Shown here piece after piece: positions 28,143 through 37,016 of a stretch of DNA of 64,000 bases. Both the position numbers and the translations under genes were made by a program. The stretch is from contig NZ_AYTO01000001.1 of NCBI RefSeq assembly GCF_000507145.1, positions 1 to 64,000 on the forward strand. Reading direction: 5' to 3'. Every line of letters starts with the position of its first letter. Positions within the stretch are counted from its first letter, which is position 1. This DNA is from Bacillus tequilensis KCTC 13622 (GTDB lineage: Bacteria > Bacillota > Bacilli > Bacillales > Bacillaceae). Under the pieces are notes generated by a model that ran no database searches, was not told where the DNA came from, and saw only the letters and a program-made list of their open reading frames with translations.

Positions 28143-28230
28143 GCAACAATACACCGCGTACCTCAATGTTAAGGAAAAATGATGATATCAGGAGGTGACT
28201 CCTTATCCTTTGATGAGGGGATAAGGTTAA
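28143..28230 (+). promoter_or_regulatory. yhdT leader: SD, intervening stem-loop and anti-SD elements
   Basis: SD AGGAGGTG at 28190-28197, then an 8-bp perfect stem CCTTATCC/GGATAAGG (28201-28208 with 28219-28226), TTAA and the ATG at 28231. Linear SD-start spacing is 33 nt; 7 nt remain when the stem-loop forms. CTCCT at 28199-28203 can instead pair with AGGAG of the SD, and TACCTC at 28159-28164 is another anti-SD. The two folds are mutually exclusive. Confidence 0.75.
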
Positions 28231-29613
28231 ATGGACGATATTGACAGTCTGATTTTAATTGGCGTGCTCATTGCTTTAACCGCTTTTTTCGTTGCAAGCG
28301 AGTTTGCAATTGTTAGAGTAAGGAGATCGAGAATTGATCAGCTTATAACAGAAGGAAACAAACGGGCGATACTCGCAAAGCGTGTCATTACAGATTTGGA
28401 TGAATATTTATCTGCATCCCAGCTGGGCATTACATTGACATCAATCGGGCTTGGCGTGCTGGGGGAACCGGCATTTGAACGGCTGCTGCATCCTTTGTTT
28501 GAACTGCTCGGCCTGCCGGAATCGGTTTCTCATGCGGTCTCTTTTGCGGTCGCGTACGGCTTGATCACGTTCCTGCACGTTGTTGTAGGCGAGCTGGCCC
28601 CGAAAACGGTCGCGATTCAAAAGGCAGAACAGCTGACCTTGCTAATAGCTGGTCCTTTGCGTTTATTCTATTTGCTCCTGTTTCCATTTATTTGGATCCT
28701 CAATGGATCGGCGCGGCTTTTATGCGGCATGTTCGGTTTGAAGCCTGCGTCAGAACATGGCGGGTCCCATTCTGAGGAAGAACTCAGAATGCTGATGTCT
28801 GAGAGTTTAAAAAACGGAGAGATTAATCCGTCTGAATATAAATATGTGAATAAGATTTTTGAATTTGATAATCGAATCGCCAAAGAAATTATGATACCGC
28901 GGAAGGAAATGGCCGCTGTGTCAACAGAGATGACGATGGCGGAGATGCTTGAAGTCATGCTGAAGGAAAAATACACGCGCTGGCCTGTCACAGACGGGGA
29001 CAAAGACAGTGTCATCGGTCTGGTCAATACGAAGCATCTGTTTTCAGATTTGCTGTTTATGACAGAAGAGGAACGAATGAAGATGACGATCCACCCGTAT
29101 GTCCGGCCGGTAATCGAAGTGATGGAAACCATCCCGGTCCATGATTTGCTGATCAAAATGCAGCGCGAACGCATTCATATGGCCATATTGTCTGATGAAT
29201 ACGGAGGAACCTCTGGACTTGTGACGACAGAGGATATTCTTGAGGAAATTGTCGGCGAGATCAGAGATGAATTTGATGAAGATGAACAGCCGTTGATCCA
29301 AAAGCTTGGCGACCGCCATTATGTGATGGATGGAAAGGTTCGGATCGATCAGGTCAACAGCCTTCTCGGCGCGTCGATTCAAGAAGACGTCGACACGATC
29401 GGCGGGCTGATATTGAAAGAAAACATCGATATTGAAGCTGGTGAATCGATTCGCATCGGTTCATATGCGATAACGGTACTGAAGATGGATGGCCGACTAA
29501 TCAAGCAAATCGATATAAAAGAAGACGGCAGTACAGCAGGAATTACGGCGCACCACACGCTGCCGATGCCCGAGCCTGTCATGCTGAACAGCGCAACCTT
29601 GAGCGAGAAATAA
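28231..29613 (+). CDS. yhdT: CNNM/CorC-family membrane protein (paralog of YhdP)
   Basis: 460 residues with the same layout as YhdP: DUF21 membrane domain ([33 protein letters not shown]), a CBS pair ([37 protein letters not shown]) and a CorC_HlyC domain, plus a C-terminal tail of about 25 residues. Likely magnesium or other divalent-cation transport or its regulation. It has the unusual initiation region described above and a terminator that overlaps its last codons. Confidence 0.9.
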   Translation: MDDIDSLILIGVLIALTAFFVASEFAIVRVRRSRIDQLITEGNKRAILAKRVITDLDEYLSASQLGITLTSIGLGVLGEPAFERLLHPLFELLGLPESVSHAVSFAVAYGLITFLHVVVGELAPKTVAIQKAEQLTLLIAGPLRLFYLLLFPFIWILNGSARLLCGMFGLKPASEHGGSHSEEELRMLMSESLKNGEINPSEYKYVNKIFEFDNRIAKEIMIPRKEMAAVSTEMTMAEMLEVMLKEKYTRWPVTDGDKDSVIGLVNTKHLFSDLLFMTEEERMKMTIHPYVRPVIEVMETIPVHDLLIKMQRERIHMAILSDEYGGTSGLVTTEDILEEIVGEIRDEFDEDEQPLIQKLGDRHYVMDGKVRIDQVNSLLGASIQEDVDTIGGLILKENIDIEAGESIRIGSYAITVLKMDGRLIKQIDIKEDGSTAGITAHHTLPMPEPVMLNSATLSEK

Positions 29614-29629
29614 GCTCAAGGTTTTTTTA
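29596..29629 (+). terminator. Intrinsic terminator overlapping the yhdT stop
   Basis: Stem AACCTTGAGC/GCTCAAGGTT with the stop codon in the loop region, then a T-run of seven. Confidence 0.9.
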
Positions 29630-29986
29630 CGTTGCGATTGTCCAGCCGCACCAAAACGCCAAAAGCGACCCGCAAAGCGTCAGGGCGATGTAAAGGATGC
29701 ATTTCATTACGTGTTTGTCCAGCAGGAGCTGAACACTTTCAACGCTGAAGGTGGAAAAGGTCGTAAAGGCGCCGAAAAATCCCGTGCTGATGATGAGGGA
29801 GGCCGAAGCATTTGTAACGTGCAGCCCTGTAAATATCCCGAGTCCGAGAGCTCCGAGTATATTGACTGTTAATATCCCAATGGGCAGGCTGAGGCCTTTG
29901 GCTTTGGCTGTTATGACATTGCCAAGCCAGAAGCGCAGCATCGCGCCAAGTCCGCCTGCTATGAAGATACACGCTAGTGTCATCAT
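29627..29986 (-). CDS. crcB: Fluoride channel CrcB/FluC, subunit 1
   Basis: 119 residues, four membrane helices. Fluc signatures: [13 protein letters not shown] near the N-terminus and [15 protein letters not shown] mid-protein. Exports fluoride. Second gene of a tandem pair: its start overlaps the stop of the upstream copy by 4 bases. Paired small copies usually form a heterodimer of antiparallel subunits. Corresponds to yhdU by position. Confidence 0.92.
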   Translation of the reverse strand: MMTLACIFIAGGLGAMLRFWLGNVITAKAKGLSLPIGILTVNILGALGLGIFTGLHVTNASASLIISTGFFGAFTTFSTFSVESVQLLLDKHVMKCILYIALTLCGSLLAFWCGWTIAT

Positions 29987-30384
29987 TCAGGCTGCTCCTT
30001 TCTTCGCTGGATGCCTGCTATGCGCTGTCCCGCTAAAACGCCAATCAGCGCAAGACCGATTCCTGATATCAATGAGACTGTCATATATAAAACAGCCAGT
30101 GAGGATTGTGCTTGCATAAGCATCATTGTTTCTTTTGAAAATGTGGACATTGTTGTAAAGCCGCCGCAAAAGCCGGTGCCTAAAAAAGCTGAAAGCAGAG
30201 GCTTTTTTGCCCTGATCATAAAAAATCCGGTCAGAATCCCTAATAGAAGGCTGCCTGCCGCGTTTTCCAGCCAGGTTGCTGCCGGAAACTGATCGGTGTG
30301 TATCCATATGTTTAATCCGTATCGGAGACAGGCGCCAAGCGCGCCTCCGAAAAAAACCGCGCTATATCCTTTCATGTTTGCCAT
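29983..30384 (-). CDS. crcB: Fluoride channel CrcB/FluC, subunit 2
   Basis: 133 residues, four membrane helices; signatures [13 protein letters not shown] and [15 protein letters not shown]. Partner of the preceding copy (ATGA overlap); corresponds to yhdV. Its start lies 23 bases inside the 3' end of yhdW, so the three genes form one minus-strand unit. I looked for a fluoride riboswitch ahead of the operon and did not see one. Confidence 0.92.
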   Translation of the reverse strand: MANMKGYSAVFFGGALGACLRYGLNIWIHTDQFPAATWLENAAGSLLLGILTGFFMIRAKKPLLSAFLGTGFCGGFTTMSTFSKETMMLMQAQSSLAVLYMTVSLISGIGLALIGVLAGQRIAGIQRRKEQPE

Positions 30385-31093
30385 CCTTTATGATGAAATC
30401 CGGGTAGTCTGTTACGATGCCGTCCACGCCCATAGCTTGTAATTTTGCTGCTGTCTTTTGATTCTTGACAGTCCATGCCAAAACTTTTAAGCCGTTTTTA
30501 TGGGCGGCTGCGATCATCGGCCGGTTGAGCCGAGTGTATTTGATATTGACATAGTTTGCGATAGATTGACAGGCTTTCAGCTGATTTCTGGACAGCATGC
30601 CAAAATTGGGCCTTGTAATGACGGCTGTCGGAATCGATGGATAAAGCTCGTGAAACCTCTGGACGGAGCGAAACTGAAAGGATTGGACAATATTGTTGAT
30701 AGAAAAAGAAAATTTCCCTAACAGCTGTCCCACTTCTTCTTCAATTCCGACTTGAGATGGATGGCCTTTTAATTCAATTAAAAAACCGATTTTTTTGTGG
30801 TATCGCTTAAGCACCGCTTCCAAGGTTGGAATACACTCTCCCTGAAAAGCGGGGCCGTACCAGCTTCCGGCATCAAGTTTCTGTAATTCCTCCAATGTAA
30901 AATCCTTAACAAAGCCCGATCCGTTTGTTGTTCGGTCAACCCTGTCATCGTGTATCACAACAATCTTTCTGTCTTTTGTAAGCTGGACATCCAGTTCGAT
31001 CATATCTGCATTCATTTTCGCCGCCATTTCAAAAGCGGCCAGCGTATTTTCCGGAGCGTAGCCGGATGCTCCGCGATGGGCAATGATGTACAA
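30362..31093 (-). CDS. yhdW: Glycerophosphodiester phosphodiesterase family protein
   Basis: 243 residues, GDPD TIM-barrel. The first metal/catalytic motif is HRGASGYAPENTLAAF at residue 5, then ELDVQLTKD and VIHDDRVDRTTNG (catalytic His), and late WTVKN and DGIVTDYPD. Cleaves glycerophosphodiesters to glycerol 3-phosphate and an alcohol. No signal peptide, so intracellular. First gene of the yhdW-crcB-crcB unit. Confidence 0.9.
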   Translation of the reverse strand: MYIIAHRGASGYAPENTLAAFEMAAKMNADMIELDVQLTKDRKIVVIHDDRVDRTTNGSGFVKDFTLEELQKLDAGSWYGPAFQGECIPTLEAVLKRYHKKIGFLIELKGHPSQVGIEEEVGQLLGKFSFSINNIVQSFQFRSVQRFHELYPSIPTAVITRPNFGMLSRNQLKACQSIANYVNIKYTRLNRPMIAAAHKNGLKVLAWTVKNQKTAAKLQAMGVDGIVTDYPDFIIKDGKHERI

Positions 31094-31277
31094 GCTCAGT
31101 CAGCTCCTCGTATGGGCATTTCTGTTATTGTATCAAATCCATATATGCGCCGCGATACAAACAGGTGAATTTTTTCTGCCACATGGAATCGTACGGACTG
31201 GGGAATGCGTATAACTAAAAAAAGACACTCAGCGCACCAGAACATATTTCGTCAAGAAATTAGGTCTTTCGACATGT

Positions 31278-31305
31278 TCACAAAACATTCTGTTCCTTTA
31301 TAATA
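31278..31305 (+). promoter_or_regulatory. Sigma-A promoter of yhdX
   Basis: TTCACA, 16 bases, then a perfect TATAAT, about 20 bases before a strong AAAGGAGGCG ribosome site for yhdX. Confidence 0.65.
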
Positions 31306-31325
31306 GCAAAAAAGGAGGCGAGATC

Positions 31326-31433
31326 ATGGGTAAAGGGAGAATCAGAGTGGAGGAAAGAATTAAAGCCGAAACGGATGCTGAAATGCAAAAAGCAACTCTC
31401 CTTGATCAGACACAAACGAAAAAAAGTAAGTGA
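31326..31433 (+). CDS. yhdX: 35-residue small protein YhdX
   Basis: Short ORF from ATG 31326 to TGA 31433, the length I recall for YhdX. It has an excellent ribosome site (AAAGGAGG, 8 bases upstream), its own promoter and its own terminator. Highly charged (starts MGKGRIRVEERIKAE, ends QTKKSK), probably helical, with no membrane segment. Function unknown. Confidence 0.75.
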   Translation: MGKGRIRVEERIKAETDAEMQKATLLDQTQTKKSK

Positions 31434-31476
31434 CTGTCCCTATTGAATCTGGCTGAATAAATGAATTGAAAAATGG

Positions 31477-31499
31477 CCCCGGCGAAACGCCGGGGTTTT
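31477..31499 (+). terminator. Intrinsic terminator of yhdX
   Basis: Stem CCCCGGCG/CGCCGGGG with loop AAA, then TTTT. Confidence 0.88.
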
Positions 31500-31578
31500 G
31501 TGCTGCCAAAAGACATTTAGAAGAGCACCTGAACGAATCTTTTAGTATTACATTCGATTAGATAGAAGGGAGACTGTC

Positions 31579-32694
31579 ATGCTAGATTATCTGCAGCAAT
31601 ATTTCACGCTTGATAAAATTATACAAATCGGCATCAGCTTGGCGATTTTGCTGGTGTTTCTTATACTTAGAAAACTGTTTACAAGATATTTCTTTCAGTT
31701 GCTTTTTAATTTGACAAACCGGCCGAAAACAGAAATTTTCAAACAGGTGGTTTTAGCGTTTGACAAGCCGGCCAGATGGTTTTTTGTTGCCTTGGGACTG
31801 TTTTTAGCAATCCGGTATTCACCGTTTTTAGACGCGCAAATGCCTCTCATCAGCAAAATATACCGCTCGCTGATTGTAGCGCTTTTGTGCTGGGGACTCT
31901 GTAATTTGACCGCAACGTCTTCGTTTATTTTCCATAAGGTGAATCAGCGCTTTGAGCTGGACATGGATGATATTCTGGCGCCGTTTTTATCCAAATTGCT
32001 CCGTTTTGTGATCATTGCGCTCAGTGTCAGTGTGATCGCTCAGGAATTCAATTATGATGTCAACGGATTTGTAGCGGGTCTTGGCCTTGGCGGACTGGCT
32101 TTTGCGCTTGCAGCGAAGGATACCATCAGCAACTTCTTCGGCGGTATCATTATTATTACTGAAAAGCCGTTTACCATCGGCGATTGGGTGGAGACGTCGG
32201 CGGTAACCGGCTCAGTCGAGGATATTACCTTCAGAAGCACGAGATTCAGGACAGCGCAGGGGGCGCTTGTAACGGTGCCGAACTCTACGCTGTCGATGGA
32301 AGCGATCACGAACTGGACAAGAATGACCAAACGCCAGATTACGTTTTCCATTCATGTGTCCTACGCTACGCCAATTGAGAACCTTGAACGATCCATTCAT
32401 TCTCTCAGAACCATGCTCTTGGAGCATGAGGGCGTTGATAATGAAACGATCATGGTCAACTTTGATACGTTTGCCGACAGCTATTACAATTTATTTTTCA
32501 ACTTCTATACAAAAACAACAGTTTGGGCTGAAAATCTCAATATTAGAGAGGACATCAACTATAAAATCATTGACATTCTCGGTGCAGAAGGTGTCCAGTT
32601 TGCATATCCCGGCCAAATGGTTGTTGTAAAGCAAAAGCACGAAAACGACCCATTTCAAGTCAATCTCAATAAAGAGGAAAAGGAGCGGGTTTGA
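31579..32694 (+). CDS. yhdY: MscS-family mechanosensitive channel-like protein
   Basis: 371 residues. Four to five N-terminal membrane helices, the last being the pore-lining type (NGFVAGLGLGGLAFALAAKDTISNFFGGIIII). The MscS beta domain follows: PFTIGDWVE, GSVEDITFRSTRFRT and VPNSTLSMEAITNW. Probably opens under membrane tension to release solutes on hypo-osmotic shock (family knowledge). GAAGGGAG lies 8 bases before the ATG. Confidence 0.9.
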   Translation: MLDYLQQYFTLDKIIQIGISLAILLVFLILRKLFTRYFFQLLFNLTNRPKTEIFKQVVLAFDKPARWFFVALGLFLAIRYSPFLDAQMPLISKIYRSLIVALLCWGLCNLTATSSFIFHKVNQRFELDMDDILAPFLSKLLRFVIIALSVSVIAQEFNYDVNGFVAGLGLGGLAFALAAKDTISNFFGGIIIITEKPFTIGDWVETSAVTGSVEDITFRSTRFRTAQGALVTVPNSTLSMEAITNWTRMTKRQITFSIHVSYATPIENLERSIHSLRTMLLEHEGVDNETIMVNFDTFADSYYNLFFNFYTKTTVWAENLNIREDINYKIIDILGAEGVQFAYPGQMVVVKQKHENDPFQVNLNKEEKERV

Positions 32695-32767
32695 GAGGGA
32701 AGGACTATCGTCTAACAGAGGCGGAGTCTTTTTCGTGGTAAAATAAGAGAAAAAAGGCGGTGTTGAG

Positions 32768-33511
32768 TTGGAATCATTCAGCGATATTCTAAATGAAGCG
32801 CAGCGAATTGTCGTGCTAACTGGAGCGGGAATGAGCACAGAATCAGGCATTCCGGACTTTCGTTCAGCCGGAGGTATTTGGACGGAGGATGCCTCAAGAA
32901 TGGAAGCGATGAGCCTTGATTATTTTTTAAGCCATCCGCGTCTGTTCTGGCCCAAATTTAAAGAATTGTTCCAAATGAAAATGAGCGGCAGCTTTGAACC
33001 GAATGAAGGACACTTGCTTTTAGCTGAGCTGGAGAAACAGGGAAAGCAGGTCGATATTTTCACGCAAAACATTGACGGTCTTCATAAAAAAGCCGGGAGC
33101 AGACATGTGTACGAACTGCACGGCTCTATCCAAACAGCAGCTTGTCCGGCGTGCGGCGCCCGATATGACCTCCCGCATTTGCTGGAGCGGGAGGTGCCGG
33201 AGTGTACGGCGTCCGGAAAAAATGGTGACCGTTGCGGGACGGTATTAAAAACCGATGTTGTTCTCTTTGGCGATGCCGTCTTACACTTTGACACCCTTTA
33301 TGAAAAGCTGGATCAAGCTGATCTTTTATTGGTTATCGGCACGTCTCTGGAAGTGGCTCCCGCCAGATTTGTGCCTGAGGATGCAAGCCGCATTCCCGGC
33401 ATGAAGAAAGTCATCATTAACCTTGAGCCGACGTATTGCGACTGCTTGTTTGATCTGGTTATCCATCAAAAAATTGGGGAGTTTGCCCGGAGCTTAGGAA
33501 TAAAAAAGTGA
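32768..33511 (+). CDS. srtN: NAD-dependent protein deacetylase (sirtuin) SrtN
   Basis: 247 residues, formerly YhdZ. Sirtuin motifs: GAGMSTESGIPDFRS (NAD binding), TQNIDGLH, catalytic His in YELHGS, a zinc site from CPACG and the pair CTASGKNGDRC, and GTSLEVAPA. Removes acetyl groups from lysines, including acetyl-CoA synthetase in B. subtilis. Start TTG at 32768 with AAAGGCGGTG upstream. Confidence 0.94.
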   Translation: MESFSDILNEAQRIVVLTGAGMSTESGIPDFRSAGGIWTEDASRMEAMSLDYFLSHPRLFWPKFKELFQMKMSGSFEPNEGHLLLAELEKQGKQVDIFTQNIDGLHKKAGSRHVYELHGSIQTAACPACGARYDLPHLLEREVPECTASGKNGDRCGTVLKTDVVLFGDAVLHFDTLYEKLDQADLLLVIGTSLEVAPARFVPEDASRIPGMKKVIINLEPTYCDCLFDLVIHQKIGEFARSLGIKK

Positions 33512-33538
33512 GGCCGCACGTAAGCGCCTCACTTTTTT
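33502..33538. terminator. Bidirectional terminator between srtN and yheN
   Basis: A 13-bp stem (33502-33514 with 33526-33538) including A-run and T-run, with an 11-nt loop. Confidence 0.92.
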
Positions 33539-34385
33539 ATTCATGAACAGGAACCATTGTGTCCTCTAACACTCCGAAGGAATAGCCCTTTTCTTTTAGT
33601 TTATTGATTAATGCGGGCAGCGCGTTTACGGTAGCGGGTAGATCATGCATGAGAATCACATACGGCCGGTTTGAATGGCTGTGTTCCATATTTTCGAGCT
33701 GCTGTAATACTGCCGTCACATATTTTGAATTCCGGTATTTCCAGTCCATGCTGTCAATCGTCCAATCCCAGTATACAAAACCGTCTTTTTCAAGATTGCG
33801 GATTTGTGAGGGGGTCAATGACGGCTTGCTCCCGTATGGCGTTCTGACAAGATCTGTTTTATATCCTGTAATGTCTTGCAGCGTGTCACGCGCCTCCTGC
33901 ATTTCTTTTAACGGGGACGTCGGTGTTTGATAGAACAATTTGTTATTGTGAGTGACGCCGTGTAAGCCGAGAGCGTGGCCTTCCTTTTCTGCCCTTTTCA
34001 AAGCTTGCTTGAATTCGTTCATCCGCGGTGACAGCATGAAGAATGTCGCTTTTACATCAGCGCGTTTCAGTACGTCGAGCAGGCGGTTTGTGTAGGCTGA
34101 CGGGCCGTCATCGAAGGTTAAGTAAACCGTCTTATCTCCCATGTTCCGTTCTGTCTGCAGATGTTTCATCAGCAGATCGGGGGAGTCGTTTTTCAGCTTA
34201 AGGCTTTCCTTCTCGTCTCGAAGCTGCCCGTTTGTTGTGATCGTGACTTCTTTTGCTTTCGATGAGCTGTTGGAATAACCTAAAATCACCATAAGCAAAA
34301 GCAGCACACATAAAACTGCTAAACTTGCAAATTTAAAAGCAAGCGAAACTGCAGAAGGAGACGCGTCTCCTCTCGTTTGTCGCAT
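33537..34385 (-). CDS. yheN: Polysaccharide deacetylase (NodB domain), membrane-anchored
   Basis: 282 residues. N-terminal membrane anchor (FASLAVLCVLLLLMVILGY) then a NodB domain: motif 1 TFDDGPSAYT, metal-binding motif 2 HGVTHN, motif 3 RTPYGSKP, motif 4 WDWTIDSMDW, motif 5 ILMHD. Likely deacetylates peptidoglycan or a related glycan outside the cell; the exact substrate is not established. Confidence 0.9.
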   Translation of the reverse strand: MRQTRGDASPSAVSLAFKFASLAVLCVLLLLMVILGYSNSSSKAKEVTITTNGQLRDEKESLKLKNDSPDLLMKHLQTERNMGDKTVYLTFDDGPSAYTNRLLDVLKRADVKATFFMLSPRMNEFKQALKRAEKEGHALGLHGVTHNNKLFYQTPTSPLKEMQEARDTLQDITGYKTDLVRTPYGSKPSLTPSQIRNLEKDGFVYWDWTIDSMDWKYRNSKYVTAVLQQLENMEHSHSNRPYVILMHDLPATVNALPALINKLKEKGYSFGVLEDTMVPVHE

Positions 34386-34635
34386 AACAATCTCTCCATT
34401 GGCATAAAATCTCTACATATCGCTGTACAGCAGGCAGTTTATGAAGATGCCATATGTTTACAACATATGTATTACCAGTCAAGTATACAGGAATAAAACT
34501 GGAAAGAACATAAAAAACTTGTCGAAATATCAGATTTTAAGGAAAAAATAATCTCCTTCCGGTCCGATATGGTAGAATAAGTGACAATGACAGCCAGAAA
34601 AACATCAGGGACATCTCGAAAAAGGGAGTGTTTTT

Positions 34636-35484
34636 ATGAAGGTTTTAGTCAACGGCCAGCTGATCGAACGCAGCGAAGCGTCGATCGATTTGGAGGATCG
34701 CGGATATCAGTTTGGTGACGGTATCTATGAGGTTATCAGAGTGTACAAAGGGGTATTGTTCGGTTTGCGCGAGCATGCGGAGCGTTTTTTCAGAAGTGCG
34801 GCTGAAATCGGAATGTCACTGCCCTTTAGTATAGAAGACCTTGAATGGGACCTCCAAAAGCTTGTACAGGAGAATGCGGTCGGTGAGGGAGCGGTGTACA
34901 TTCAGACAACACGGGGTGTGGCGCCGCGAAAACACCAGTATGAAGCCGGGCTTGAGCCGCAGACTACTGCTTATACGTTTGCTGTGAAAAAGCCGGAGCA
35001 GGAGCAGGCATTCGGCGTGGCGGCTATTACAGATGAAGACCTTCGCTGGCTGAGATGCGACATCAAAAGTCTGAATTTACTGTATAATGTCATGACGAAG
35101 CAAAAAGCCTCTGAAGCGGGAGCGTTTGAGGCTATCTTGTTAAGAGAAGGCATTGTGACGGAAGGTACATCCTCTAACGTTTATGCTGTTATCAACGGAA
35201 CGGTGCGAACACATCCGGCTAATCGGCTCATTCTCAATGGAATTACACGAATGAATATTTTAGGACTGATTGAAAGGAATGGGATCAAGCTTGAAGAGAA
35301 GCCTGTCAGTGAGGAAGAACTGAGACAGGCGGAAGAGATCTTTATTTCGTCAACGACGGCAGAAATTATTCCTGTCGTGACCCTTGATGGAGAATCGGTC
35401 GGAAGCGGTAAACCCGGGCCGGTGACAAAACAGCTTCAGGCAGCTTTTCAAGAAAGCATTCAGCAGGCAGCAAGCATCTCATAA
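34636..35484 (+). CDS. dat: D-alanine aminotransferase
   Basis: 282 residues, fold-type IV PLP enzyme (formerly YheM). [18 protein letters not shown] near residue 25, catalytic Lys in [13 protein letters not shown] near residue 145, and [11 protein letters not shown] plus LNGITR for PLP phosphate. Interconverts D-alanine and pyruvate with D-glutamate, feeding peptidoglycan precursors. AAAAGGGAG precedes the ATG. Confidence 0.95.
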   Translation: MKVLVNGQLIERSEASIDLEDRGYQFGDGIYEVIRVYKGVLFGLREHAERFFRSAAEIGMSLPFSIEDLEWDLQKLVQENAVGEGAVYIQTTRGVAPRKHQYEAGLEPQTTAYTFAVKKPEQEQAFGVAAITDEDLRWLRCDIKSLNLLYNVMTKQKASEAGAFEAILLREGIVTEGTSSNVYAVINGTVRTHPANRLILNGITRMNILGLIERNGIKLEEKPVSEEELRQAEEIFISSTTAEIIPVVTLDGESVGSGKPGPVTKQLQAAFQESIQQAASIS

Positions 35485-35492
35485 TAAAGCAT

Positions 35493-35526
35493 AAAAAAGA
35501 GTCCGCTTGCAAGCGGACTCTTTTTA
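35493..35526. terminator. Bidirectional terminator between dat and nhaC
   Basis: A near-perfect palindrome centred on GCTTGCAAGC, with flanking A-run and T-run. Confidence 0.93.
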
Positions 35527-36885
35527 TTTTTTAACAAATCCAATTAAAATGGAGATCATCGGTGATATATAGAGGAAAAAAGTAAACGGGATATAGTCAA
35601 TGACGGGAACCCCGAGAGCGCTCGCCATAAAAGCGCCGCTGACGCCCCAAGGGATCAACGGATTAATTAATGTCCCGCCGTCCTCTAATGATCTGGTCAG
35701 AAATTTCCGCTGGATATTTTGCTTGTCGTATAAGGATTTAAATGATTGTCCCGGTATTAATATCGATAAATACTGTTCACCGGTTGCCAGATTGACACCG
35801 ATGCTTGAGCCGACAGTTGCCGCAATAAGGCGGCCTTTTGAGCGGATGCCCTTCATGACGCCTTCCAATAGGGCAGAAATCAATCCGATTTTCTCCATTA
35901 ATCCGCCGAGTGCAAAAGCAATCATAATGAGAGAGACTGAGCCCATCATAGATTGCAGTCCGCCTCTGTTGATAATTTTAGCGGCGGCCTCATTATCTGT
36001 TTCGAACGATGTGCCATTTTGTAAAGCGGTCATAAACGCCTGAAGGCTGCTGTCGGGTACAAATATAGCAGTCAATATTCCCGCGGAAATAATTCCGACA
36101 GTCAGAACGGGGATCACAGACACCCGCTTAATCGCAAGCAAAACGACTAAAAGCGGGGAAAGAAGGGCCCACGGTGTCACGTTTGCCGCATCCTTGATTC
36201 CGGTTATGACACGGTGAATATCATCGGTTGAAGCAGCCTCTGCTGACACGGATAAACCGAGAAAGTAAAACAGAACGACGGTGATGAGCAAGGCCGGAAT
36301 AGTCGTGCCCATCATATGGCGAATGTGTTCAAAGATCGGTATTTCACCTATGCCTGCGGCAAAATTGGTTGTGTCCGACATCGGCGATATTTTATCGCCG
36401 AAACAAGCGCCGCATATGACTGCGCCTGCCGTCCATTCAAGCGGAACGCCGGCCGCGCTTGCCACGCCGATCAGCGCTACCCCGATCGTGCTTACAGTTG
36501 TCAGGCTTGAGCCGACAAGTGTGCTGATGATCATGCATGAAAACAGAGCTGTCAACAGAAGATGGCTTGGCTCAATAAAGGACAGGGCGTAAACGGTCAC
36601 GGACGGTATTGCGCCGCTGTACATCCAAGCTCCGATTAAGATCCCGATCAGGGCCAGAACAATAATCGGCTGTACGCCGTTTTTGAACCCCTCTACAATC
36701 CCTGTTTCTAGGCTCTTCCAGGAAAAACCGAACCATAAACCAGCTGCTGAAAGCATGACAACACATAGAAACAGCGGGATATGCGGTTCTGTATGAAGAA
36801 AGAATAAGCAAGAAATAATGATGCCTAACATGAATATAAATAAACTGACGGCTAACGGAAACGTCAGCTTTTTTTGAGAATCCAA
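35524..36885 (-). CDS. nhaC: Na+/H+ antiporter NhaC
   Basis: 453 residues, about 11-12 membrane helices, NhaC family. Conserved GSSLTTVSTIGVALIGVA and GACFGDKISPMSDTTNFAAG segments and LEDGGTLINPLIPWGVSGA near the C-terminus. Exchanges internal sodium for protons and supports pH and sodium homeostasis (formerly YheL). Downstream of nhaX on the same strand. Confidence 0.93.
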   Translation of the reverse strand: MDSQKKLTFPLAVSLFIFMLGIIISCLFFLHTEPHIPLFLCVVMLSAAGLWFGFSWKSLETGIVEGFKNGVQPIIVLALIGILIGAWMYSGAIPSVTVYALSFIEPSHLLLTALFSCMIISTLVGSSLTTVSTIGVALIGVASAAGVPLEWTAGAVICGACFGDKISPMSDTTNFAAGIGEIPIFEHIRHMMGTTIPALLITVVLFYFLGLSVSAEAASTDDIHRVITGIKDAANVTPWALLSPLLVVLLAIKRVSVIPVLTVGIISAGILTAIFVPDSSLQAFMTALQNGTSFETDNEAAAKIINRGGLQSMMGSVSLIMIAFALGGLMEKIGLISALLEGVMKGIRSKGRLIAATVGSSIGVNLATGEQYLSILIPGQSFKSLYDKQNIQRKFLTRSLEDGGTLINPLIPWGVSGAFMASALGVPVIDYIPFTFFLYISPMISILIGFVKK

Positions 36886-36987
36886 AATAACACCCCATAT
36901 GTATCTTTAACGCTTTTGTGCTTTTGGGCACGAAAGCATTATAACAGAAAAAAATGAAAATCTATGTTTTTTCACAATTATGAATAT

Positions 36988-37016
36988 AAAAAAGTGAGCA
37001 CAGAGCATGCTCACTT
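36988..37016 (-). terminator. Terminator of nhaX
   Basis: Minus-strand stem AAGTGAGCA/TGCTCACTT (37016-37008 with 37000-36992), 7-nt loop, followed by TTTTTTAT. Overlaps the nhaX stop. Confidence 0.8.

Noticed and set aside
28111-28180. T-box-like text (ACCGCG at 28153-28158) upstream of yhdT
   Set aside because: The match is only six bases. There is no long specifier stem, no AGGGUGG segment and no terminator/antiterminator pair, and a CNNM protein is not a T-box target.
31094-31325. Fluoride riboswitch ahead of the yhdW-crcB-crcB unit
   Set aside because: The conserved crcB-motif core was not found on either strand in this gap.
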